Source of the DNA: Prevotella sp.
GTDB taxonomy: Bacteria > Bacteroidota > Bacteroidia > Bacteroidales > Bacteroidaceae
Assembly (NCBI GenBank): GCA_017458005.1
Contig: JAFTGH010000051.1
Location: 1 to 47,962, forward strand
Length of the DNA stretch: 47,962 nt
Direction of reading: 5' to 3'
Shown: positions 16,191 to 22,879 of the stretch, in pieces
How positions within the stretch are numbered: position 1 is the first letter of the stretch
Layout: every line of letters begins with the position of its first letter
The notes under the pieces: model-generated
Told to the model about the DNA's origin: nothing
Database searches by the model: none
What the model saw: the letters and a program-made list of their open reading frames with translations, nothing else
Program-made: the position numbers and the translations under genes

Positions 16191-16231
16191 AATGGTATTC
16201 TGACGAGTGAAATCGTTGGAATACTATTTTT
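16191..16231 (+). terminator. Probable intrinsic terminator of the RyR locus
   Basis: AATGGTATTC (16191-16200) pairs with GAATACTATT (16219-16228) with one G-T pair. The loop can form an inner ACGA/TCGT stem, and a run of T follows to 16231. It lies 22 bp after the stop codon of the stand-alone RyR gene. Confidence 0.55.
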
Positions 16232-16298
16232 CTTTACTTTGTGATAGAAATGCTACCGTAAAGAACTCTCTACTTTTAGAAACTTAAAGGTGAAGAGT

Positions 16299-16661
16299 AT
16301 GAAAAAGTTAGTAATGATGATGGTCATGGCTTTAGTCGTAGGAGTTTGCCATGCACAAAGTGGGAAGATCAATGCGGATAGTCTAGGGGTTACACAGATT
16401 CCAGTAGGGCAGTGCGATAGTTTGATGGTAACGGATGTCACAGACCGATATGGTGTGGTATACAGGAATGGGAAGTGTGGTGTCTATGATGTCGTGAATG
16501 CAGTGAATGTGACGGAGATAGCGTTTGATGAACTGGGTTTCACAAAAAGAATCAAAGTGGAGAGTGGGGATTGGGTCTCTTATTTCTATTGTGTGAGGGA
16601 TGACAGACAGGGTATTCTAGGTGTCATTGAGGAGACAGATGATTTTATTGTGATTATGTGA
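16299..16661 (+). CDS. Secreted WG-repeat-like small protein
   Basis: This 120-residue protein has a signal peptide (KKLVMMMVMALVVGVCHA, cleavage before QSGK). The mature part includes RYGVVYRNGKCGVYD, reminiscent of the WG-repeat unit in which a residue pair before short strands recurs. A similar motif occurs in the STAND protein about 2 kb upstream (NRYGLRDAISGDTIIPY). The start at ATG 16299 is preferred to GTG 16290. No strong promoter is visible; TTACTTTG at 16234-16241 is an imperfect -7. It follows the terminator of the RyR locus and may begin a separate unit with the two genes downstream. Function unknown. Confidence 0.6.
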   Translation: MKKLVMMMVMALVVGVCHAQSGKINADSLGVTQIPVGQCDSLMVTDVTDRYGVVYRNGKCGVYDVVNAVNVTEIAFDELGFTKRIKVESGDWVSYFYCVRDDRQGILGVIEETDDFIVIM

Positions 16662-16687
16662 TTAAAGAATAATTTAATAACTTTGAC

Positions 16688-16695
16688 AAGGAGGT
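16688..16695 (+). promoter_or_regulatory. Unusually strong Shine-Dalgarno sequence
   Basis: AAGGAGGT lies four bases before ATG 16700. Bacteroidetes genes usually lack such sites, and no other gene in this window has one this complete. A TAACTTTG (16678-16685) just upstream matches the -7 consensus, though I see no matching -33 element. If it is used, the site lies at the very 5' end of the transcript. Confidence 0.6.
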
Positions 16696-16699
16696 AATT

Positions 16700-17074
16700 A
16701 TGAATAAACTTGAAGAACTATTGAAGAAGATGATTAGTAATCTGCTTAAGCAGGTGGAGGAAAAGGTGCCAGAGAAGGGGGCGTTCCCTGTCGTGTATGA
16801 GCGGGAGGATGTCACAGAGATGAAGATAGGATTGTCTCATCTGATATTGAAAGTGTCAAATGTTCCTTTGGAAGACAGTAAGGATGAGCGCTATCTGGAA
16901 TTGGCTGCCGTCAATTATCCTAGTCCCTATGGGGCAGAGAGCGTTGTGGGATTCGGATACACTAAGGACATTCTGGCACGGCTTCAGGAAGACGGGTTAT
17001 TGGAGGTACTGATGAAGAAAGTGCCGAAACTGGCAGATGATATCTACGATACGGAAATGCATCCGTATGGATAA
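16700..17074 (+). CDS. Hypothetical cytoplasmic protein
   Basis: This 124-residue protein has no signal peptide or membrane helix. It opens with an amphipathic Lys/Glu-rich helix (NKLEELLKKMISNLLKQVEEK), continues with mixed strands (FPVVYEREDVTEMKIGL) and contains a Gly-rich stretch (YGAESVVGFGYTK). I recognise no family. The strong Shine-Dalgarno sequence before it implies efficient translation. It ends 12 bp before the pseudo-transpeptidase lipoprotein gene, so the two are probably one transcript and may work together. One possibility is a chaperone or immunity partner, which cannot be shown from sequence. Confidence 0.55.
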   Translation: MNKLEELLKKMISNLLKQVEEKVPEKGAFPVVYEREDVTEMKIGLSHLILKVSNVPLEDSKDERYLELAAVNYPSPYGAESVVGFGYTKDILARLQEDGLLEVLMKKVPKLADDIYDTEMHPYG

Positions 17075-17086
17075 ATTTTTGTGATT

Positions 17087-19081
17087 ATGTACAGAAGCGT
17101 ATTTAGATTCTGGTTAGGCGGTTTGTCGGTTGCCTTGATGGTCTCCCTGTGTGGCTGTACGCAGCAAAAGCAAATGCATGAGCAGGATGATGAAAGCACG
17201 ATAGACGAGCAACTACAGAAACTAGGGGAAGAATTAATGGCAGGAAAAGTAGGTAGTATCGTTGCTTTGGACCCTACCACTGGAGAGGTGTTGTGTATGG
17301 TGTCGTCACCTGTTGATAGCGCGCGACAGTTCAATCGCTGTATCCAAGGACAATATCCGCCAGGTGAAGTCTTTAGAGTGGCTCATGAACTGGTGCTGCT
17401 TTCCGAGGGGAAAACAATCGATGGCGACTTCCGCGAGGGATTCCTTGACATGATGAGTCCTCCTAAATACGGGTCTATACAAGGTTCCTTGACCAAATGG
17501 AGAGACTACATGGTGTCTATGGGGTTGGGGCGGCAACTGGGTATTGACCTCCCGAATGAGAAACGTGGAGTAATACCTACCGCGGATTATTATGATAAGG
17601 CATATAGGGGGCAGTGGGATGGTCAGACTATCATGGATGATGCCATCGGACAAGGTGTGTTATCAGTCACCCCCTTGCAACTTGCCAATCTGTGTGCCAC
17701 CATAGCCAACCGTGGTAGTTTCTTTGTTCCTCATGTTGTCAAGTCAGAAGGAGGGCAGGATACGACGTTCACCACCCGTCATAGGACGATGGTGACGGAG
17801 GAGGCGTATGCCGCCGTCATCAAAGAAATGCGTACGTCAGTGATGTCAGGGGATTGTAAGGAAATAGAGTCTTTTCATATTGAAGCCTGTGGTGTGTCAG
17901 GTACGGCTCTGTCGAAAGGGAAACCCCATTCTGTATTCATGGGCTTTGCCCCGATGGATCATCCGAAAATAGCCATTGCCGTCTATGTGGAGAATAGTGA
18001 CTCAGATATCCATGACGCAGTTCCAATAGGGGGACTGCTGATGGAGAAGTATCTGAACCCATCAGAGTGGTTCGATTTCGAAAAGCCCGTAGACTTGTCG
18101 GAACTGCCCCAAATTACGGAAGAAGAGACATACCTGTTTGAGGATATGTCGTTTGTACTGCGTATCCCAGAGTATGCGCTCTCCCCACAGCCTTTCCTTG
18201 CCAACGCGGAGGATTTCTATAACAGTTGTGCCATATTATGGAATATCTATAGCAACTATGAAGTGTGGTATCGTAGACATTCGATGTACCAGTTGAGGGA
18301 TGATCATGAGGTTAGAAAGACTATCCAGAAGATGGATGTGGACATTATCAGAGACAAGGATTTGCGCTCTGCGACTCAAAACTACAAGGACTCTATGCTG
18401 TTGTTGATGACTGGTGTACTGGATGAGGAGGGTGTAAGTGCATCGGATTTAATAGAGCCATTAAGTCATGTCATCAAGCGTAAGACGTATAGGCTTTACG
18501 ATGACGAAAAGCGTTTTGCCATGTCTTTGGATAGCCTGACGGATGTGGCAGAAGGGATGGTTATGGATAAGTTCCGAAAATACCAAGATGCTGACGAGCA
18601 GAATCAATTAAAAGTGATACTACATGAATTGTCCACATGTCGAAATTTCGACGAACAGTGTTCTCTATGGCGAAATTGGGCTAACTGCGAGAAATCCTTA
18701 ATAGAAGATGAGTGGTTGGTGGGGGTTGGCATGTTGTTGATGCAGAGTGGGAACTACAGTCCTATCTTGCATCGTGTCTGGATTACTTGGAGGGCACTTT
18801 GTCAGTCGCGTTACTATGGCGTGTCGAGGGACTCTACTATTCCTAATCCTTATTATAACGAAATTCGGAAGAGATGCTTCATCACCTGTTTAAAACACTT
18901 AGAGTCCCATCCAGAGGATATCTATGCCATGAATTGTGCCTTGGTGCTTGGTAGTAGGTCAAACTTGAATCGATATGGACAGAATCTTTTTGGTAATGAG
19001 GCAGTGATAGAGGAATCCATCATGTTGCCCATGCGCTATCCTTCTAGTGATAATGATGCAGAAGGGAAAGGTGAAGAATGA
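17087..19081 (+). CDS. PBP2 (MrdA)-derived lipoprotein with degenerate transpeptidase domain
   Basis: The protein has 664 residues. The N-terminal signal ends in SLCGC, a lipobox-like site with Cys24 as the likely lipidated residue. Residues 57-325 align with the transpeptidase domain of Bacteroidetes PBP2: GSIVALDPTTGEVL, LGIDLPNEKRGVIP, GQGVLSVTPLQLANL, HSVFMGFAPMDHPKIAIAVYV. The catalytic motifs are lost. The SxxK serine and lysine are Glu94 and Arg97 (PPGEVFR), the SxN segment is deleted and KTG reads VSG (270-272). It cannot acylate by the usual mechanism. About 340 residues of unknown fold follow. It may bind peptidoglycan, beta-lactams or the elongation machinery. It lacks the N-terminal dimerisation domain and membrane anchor of true MrdA. 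It ends 9 bp from the convergent luxS gene. Confidence 0.8.
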   Translation: MYRSVFRFWLGGLSVALMVSLCGCTQQKQMHEQDDESTIDEQLQKLGEELMAGKVGSIVALDPTTGEVLCMVSSPVDSARQFNRCIQGQYPPGEVFRVAHELVLLSEGKTIDGDFREGFLDMMSPPKYGSIQGSLTKWRDYMVSMGLGRQLGIDLPNEKRGVIPTADYYDKAYRGQWDGQTIMDDAIGQGVLSVTPLQLANLCATIANRGSFFVPHVVKSEGGQDTTFTTRHRTMVTEEAYAAVIKEMRTSVMSGDCKEIESFHIEACGVSGTALSKGKPHSVFMGFAPMDHPKIAIAVYVENSDSDIHDAVPIGGLLMEKYLNPSEWFDFEKPVDLSELPQITEEETYLFEDMSFVLRIPEYALSPQPFLANAEDFYNSCAILWNIYSNYEVWYRRHSMYQLRDDHEVRKTIQKMDVDIIRDKDLRSATQNYKDSMLLLMTGVLDEEGVSASDLIEPLSHVIKRKTYRLYDDEKRFAMSLDSLTDVAEGMVMDKFRKYQDADEQNQLKVILHELSTCRNFDEQCSLWRNWANCEKSLIEDEWLVGVGMLLMQSGNYSPILHRVWITWRALCQSRYYGVSRDSTIPNPYYNEIRKRCFITCLKHLESHPEDIYAMNCALVLGSRSNLNRYGQNLFGNEAVIEESIMLPMRYPSSDNDAEGKGEE

Positions 19082-19090
19082 AGGTACACC

Positions 19091-19618
19091 TTATGCGTCA
19101 GCAAACTGCATTCCGTCGTCGAGGGTAATCTGTAGTTTGGTGTACTCGCTGTGGAAATCGTTTTGCAGACGGTCCAGATAGCGTTTGCTCTCCCACTTAC
19201 ACATGGGCAGGTCGTGCAGCAGGTAGTTGCCACATGCCTCTGGACGGGTGGCAGGTACCTCGGTCTGGGTGAGGATCCATTGGAGACACTCGATAGTCAG
19301 ACGACGCATGTCCTCTACGGTATAGTTGCCTGATTCCCGACCGTTGGTCGCCGACCTGTTGTCTTTCATGATGATATACATGCCAGTGAGACATCCCATA
19401 GGTCCTACATACACGACGTCCTCTTTTGCCTCGCTGTTGCGGAACCAGGTTGCCATCAGATGCTCCAGGCTATGTATGGCGGCAGGGGCGATGGCTGGCT
19501 CTTTGTTGGGCTCTGTGATGCGCAGGTCGAAGGTGGTGAAGCCCTTGTCCTCTCGTGATACGTAGATGCCTGGCTTCAGGTGGGTGTGGTCGATGGTGAA
19601 ACTCTGTATGACTTCCAT
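19091..19618 (-). CDS. luxS: S-ribosylhomocysteine lyase LuxS
   Basis: This 175-residue metalloenzyme cleaves S-ribosylhomocysteine to homocysteine and DPD, the precursor of autoinducer 2. The HxxEH motif is HSLEH, with metal ligands His49 and His53 and base Glu52. The third ligand is Cys129 in EACGNYL, and the catalytic Cys is Cys76 in GPMGCLTG. All are intact and the length is normal. It lies 29 bp downstream of mtnN in the same direction, so the two consecutive steps of S-adenosylhomocysteine recycling form one operon. The gap consists of AT-rich tandem words. It converges with the island lipoprotein gene and marks the start of core chromosome. Confidence 0.97.
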   Translation of the reverse strand: MEVIQSFTIDHTHLKPGIYVSREDKGFTTFDLRITEPNKEPAIAPAAIHSLEHLMATWFRNSEAKEDVVYVGPMGCLTGMYIIMKDNRSATNGRESGNYTVEDMRRLTIECLQWILTQTEVPATRPEACGNYLLHDLPMCKWESKRYLDRLQNDFHSEYTKLQITLDDGMQFADA

Positions 19619-19647
19619 AATTTTAGTTCATAGTTTATAGTTCATAG
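19619..19647. repeat. Simple tandem words between mtnN and luxS
   Basis: The gap is made of repeated AGTTCATAGTTTAT/ATAGTTCATAGTTAT words. Similar simple repeats fill other short gaps in this window (33985, 34836, 42939). Confidence 0.6.
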
Positions 19648-20298
19648 TTATAGACTTTCGACGAAAGTCTTAGTGATTTGGAACGAGTTATCAGCGATGG
19701 TGTTCCAGAAGTCATGATACTGAGAGGCATCTGTGTCACGCAAGGGGATGTCGCTGATGACACGGAAAGAGATAAACGGCACCTTGTTGATATAACAGGT
19801 CTGGGCGATGGCGCACGACTCCATGTCTACTGCTTTTGCCTCTGGGAATATCTCGACGATGCTGCTCATCTTCTCCTTGGAGTCTACAAACCAGTCGCCA
19901 GTGACGATCAGTCCTGGATGGACTGAGATGGCTGACGGCTGATGGCTGATGGCAAGGGCTTTCTCCAACAGCATCGGGTCTGGCGTGTAGCGGACAGGGA
20001 GTCCCTGTACTTGCCCGTAGACTGTGGTGTCGTCGATTGCTTTACCGCAATAGACATCATGATAGGTGACTTCCGAGCCGACAATGACATCCTGGATGTT
20101 GATATCATCACCATTACCACCTGCACAGCCACTGGAGATGATGATATCGGGGTGGAACTCGTTGATCATCCGTTGGGCACCAAGGGCGGCATTCACCTTG
20201 CCGATACCGCATTTCTCTACACGTATATTCCCGTCACAGAAGAGTTGTTGCAATTGGCGCAACTCCTTATCCATCGCTACAATAATTCCAATTTTCAT
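19648..20298 (-). CDS. mtnN: 5'-methylthioadenosine/S-adenosylhomocysteine nucleosidase
   Basis: This 216-residue enzyme hydrolyses SAH and MTA to adenine and the ribosyl product and provides the substrate of LuxS. Family features: IIVAMDKEL at the N-terminus, SSGCAGG (55-61), VDMESCAIAQ with the catalytic Glu and ISDIPLRD with the general-acid Asp. It is slightly shorter than average. A low-complexity insert, AISHQPSAIS, near residues 115-125 is encoded by tandem copies of GCTGATG-like words (about 19928-19952) and looks like a repeat that has entered the gene in frame. It is transcribed divergently from the YfhO-like gene, with -7 element TAACTTTG at 20328-20321. Confidence 0.95.
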   Translation of the reverse strand: MKIGIIVAMDKELRQLQQLFCDGNIRVEKCGIGKVNAALGAQRMINEFHPDIIISSGCAGGNGDDINIQDVIVGSEVTYHDVYCGKAIDDTTVYGQVQGLPVRYTPDPMLLEKALAISHQPSAISVHPGLIVTGDWFVDSKEKMSSIVEIFPEAKAVDMESCAIAQTCYINKVPFISFRVISDIPLRDTDASQYHDFWNTIADNSFQITKTFVESL

Positions 20299-20320
20299 GT
20301 TGTTTTACCGTTTAATGGTG

Positions 20321-20349
20321 CAAAGTTACGAATTTAATTCGTATATTTG
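20321..20349. promoter_or_regulatory. Overlapping divergent promoters of mtnN and the yfhO-like gene
   Basis: The - strand -7 element is TAACTTTG (20328-20321) and the + strand -7 is TATATTTG (20342-20349), 13 bp apart. This is nearly the spacing seen in the tadA/birA palindrome. Clear -33 elements are not visible here. The + transcript would start near 20354, leaving a leader of about 15 bases. Confidence 0.6.
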
Positions 20350-20368
20350 CACCCAAAATACGATAATT

Positions 20369-22861
20369 ATGATGAAAAGTTTGAAGCAGTGGCTACCAGA
20401 TATCATAGCCGTAGTGTTATTCGCCGTTATATCATTTGCCTATTTCTTCCCCGCCGATATAGAGGGTCGCATCCTGTATCGCCATGACACCTCAGCGGGA
20501 CGCGGGGCAGGACAGGAGGCATCAGAATACTATCAGCGGACAGGGGAGCGAACCCGTTGGACCAATGCTGTGTTCAGCGGAATGCCGACCTACCAGACCG
20601 CTCCGTCGTATAAGAGTACGGATACGCTAGCCAAGGTTGAGAAAGTGTATCATCTGTGGCTGCCTGAGAATGTGTGGTATGTGTTTGCTTACCTGTTGGG
20701 CTTCTATATCCTGTTGCGTGCCTTTGACTTCCGTTGGTATCTTGCGACGTTAGGTGCTGTGGTCTGGGCATTCAGCAGTTATTTCTTTATTATTATCGCG
20801 GCAGGACATATCTGGAAGGTGATAGCCCTTGCCTATCTGCCTCCGATGATAGCGGGTGTGGTACTTGCCTATCGGGGGAAATACGCATGGGGCTTGATCG
20901 TTACAGCCCTGTTCTGTGCCTTGGAGGTGCTTGCCAACCACGTGCAGATGACTTACTATTATCTGTTTGTCATTCTTGCCATGGTGATCGCCTTTGTGAT
21001 AGAGGGTGCCCGCAAGAAGGAGTGGCAACATCTGTTGAAAGCGACAGGTGTATGTCTTGCAGGTGCTGCCATTGGTATCTGTATCAATCTCTCGAACCTC
21101 TATCATACGTGGGAGTATGGTAAGGAGTCGATGCGTGGGAAGAGTGAGTTGGTGAAGGCGAATGCCGCCAATCAGACGAGCAGTGGACTGGACCGTGACT
21201 ATATCACTCAGTGGAGTTATGGCATTGACGAGACATGGACGCTGTTGGTGCCTAACACCAAGGGCGGTGCCTCTGTGCCGATGGTGCAAAACAAGACGGC
21301 GATGGCACATGCCAATAATGACTATCTTGGAATCTATGAGCAGATAGGACAGTATTGGGGCGACCAGCCGATGACGGCAGGACCTGTCTATGTGGGCGCT
21401 TTTGTGTTGATGCTCTTTGTGCTGGGACTGTTTATCGTCAAAGGTCCACTGAAGTGGGCTTTGCTTGCCGTGACCATTCTGTCCATCCTATTGTCATGGG
21501 GTCGTAACTTCATGCCGTTTACGGATTTCTTCCTCGACTACGTGCCGATGTATGCGAAGTTCCGTACCGTCGCCTCTATCCTCGTGATAGCGGAGTTTAC
21601 GATTCCCTTGTTGGCGATGCTTGCCTTGAAGAAAGTCATGGAGGAGCCAGAGATTCTCACCAAGAAAGTAAAATATGTATTTATTGCCTTTGGTCTGACA
21701 GGTGGACTTGCCTTGCTTTTTGCCTTGATGCCGAGACTTTTCTTCCCTGACTATATCAGTGCCAGTGAGATGCAGGCGATGAGTCAGATTCCTGCAGAGC
21801 ATCTGAATCCGTTGATACAGAACCTTACAGAGATGCGTGTCGCCGTGTTCACCGCTGACTGCTGGCGTTCGTTCTGGGTCATTGTGATAGGTACTGTTTG
21901 CCTGTTGCTCTTCAGATACCAGAAGTTGCGTGCGGAATGGTTAGTAGGTCTGCTGACCGTACTCTGTCTGGTGGATATGTGGCAGGTCAACAAGCGTTAT
22001 CTGAACGACGAGATGTTTGTCTCCAAGACCGTCCGTGAGGAACCCGTCCAGAAGTCAACGGCTATCGACCATATCCTTCAAGACAAAAACCTCGACTTCC
22101 GGGTGCTGAACCTTGCCTCGAATACATTCAATGAGAACGAGACGAGTTTCTATGTGAAGAGTATCGGAGGCTATCATGCCGCCAAACTCCGTCGTTATCA
22201 GGAACTGATTGACGCTTATATCTCCAGGGAGATGGATCAGACGTTCACTGCTATTGCTGAGGCTCAGGGCGATATGACACAGGTGATGGGTGACTCTATC
22301 TATCCTGTGCTGAACATGCTTAACACCAAGTATTTCATCCTGCCACTGCAAGGTGGGCAGACGGTTCCTGTGGAGAATCCCTATACCTATGGTAATGCAT
22401 GGCTGGTGGATAAGGTGCGTTATGTTGACAATGCCAATCAGGAACTTGACATGATCGCAAAGTTGGATCTGCGTCATGAGGCAGTCGCTGACACCAAGTT
22501 TAAGGAACAGTTGGGCGAGAGCACATTACAAGACACCCTGAGTGTGGTCCGTATCAAGAGTTACGAGCCTAACCAGTTGTCGTATGAGGTGGAGTCGGGT
22601 AAAGGCGGTATTATCGTCTTCTCGGAGATATATTATCCAGGATGGACAGCCACTGTGGATGGGGTGGAGCAGGAACTGGGACGTGTCGATTATGTGTTGC
22701 GTGCCCTGCTGGTAAAACCAGGAAAGCATGAGATTGTGCTGAGTTTCTTCCCGAAGAGTATCACCACCACGGAGACCATCGCATACATTGCTTTGGGAGT
22801 CTTACTCTTATTGCTCGTCCTGCTTGCCGTACAAGCCTATCTTAAAAGGAAAAAAGTGTAA
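20369..22861 (+). CDS. YfhO-like multi-spanning membrane protein
   Basis: This 830-residue integral membrane protein has about 12 hydrophobic helices. The first is near residues 11-29 (DIIAVVLFAVISFAYFF), and two end the protein near 800-825 (IAYIALGVLLLLLVLLAVQAYL) before a basic tail. A large soluble region (about 550-790) lies before the last helix and includes YPGWTATVDG, typical of YfhO/GT-C-like proteins. In Gram-positive bacteria YfhO modifies lipoteichoic acid by adding sugar; the Bacteroidetes substrate is not known. The start at ATG 20369 is set by the -7 element at 20342-20349, and longer readings would run into mtnN. It lies 18 bp upstream of fkp, which suggests a link with surface glycan synthesis. 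Confidence 0.8.
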   Translation: MMKSLKQWLPDIIAVVLFAVISFAYFFPADIEGRILYRHDTSAGRGAGQEASEYYQRTGERTRWTNAVFSGMPTYQTAPSYKSTDTLAKVEKVYHLWLPENVWYVFAYLLGFYILLRAFDFRWYLATLGAVVWAFSSYFFIIIAAGHIWKVIALAYLPPMIAGVVLAYRGKYAWGLIVTALFCALEVLANHVQMTYYYLFVILAMVIAFVIEGARKKEWQHLLKATGVCLAGAAIGICINLSNLYHTWEYGKESMRGKSELVKANAANQTSSGLDRDYITQWSYGIDETWTLLVPNTKGGASVPMVQNKTAMAHANNDYLGIYEQIGQYWGDQPMTAGPVYVGAFVLMLFVLGLFIVKGPLKWALLAVTILSILLSWGRNFMPFTDFFLDYVPMYAKFRTVASILVIAEFTIPLLAMLALKKVMEEPEILTKKVKYVFIAFGLTGGLALLFALMPRLFFPDYISASEMQAMSQIPAEHLNPLIQNLTEMRVAVFTADCWRSFWVIVIGTVCLLLFRYQKLRAEWLVGLLTVLCLVDMWQVNKRYLNDEMFVSKTVREEPVQKSTAIDHILQDKNLDFRVLNLASNTFNENETSFYVKSIGGYHAAKLRRYQELIDAYISREMDQTFTAIAEAQGDMTQVMGDSIYPVLNMLNTKYFILPLQGGQTVPVENPYTYGNAWLVDKVRYVDNANQELDMIAKLDLRHEAVADTKFKEQLGESTLQDTLSVVRIKSYEPNQLSYEVESGKGGIIVFSEIYYPGWTATVDGVEQELGRVDYVLRALLVKPGKHEIVLSFFPKSITTTETIAYIALGVLLLLLVLLAVQAYLKRKKV

Positions 22862-22879
22862 AGTTATATCATAAGCGCT

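Noticed and set aside
17087-19081. Active penicillin-binding protein 2
   Set aside because: The catalytic Ser and Lys, the SxN segment and the KTG motif are all lost, and the N-terminal anchor and dimerisation domain of MrdA are absent.
20066-20368. N-terminal extension of the YfhO-like gene into mtnN
   Set aside because: The -7 element at 20342-20349 and the normal family N-terminus at ATG 20369 show that the upstream frame is antisense to mtnN.
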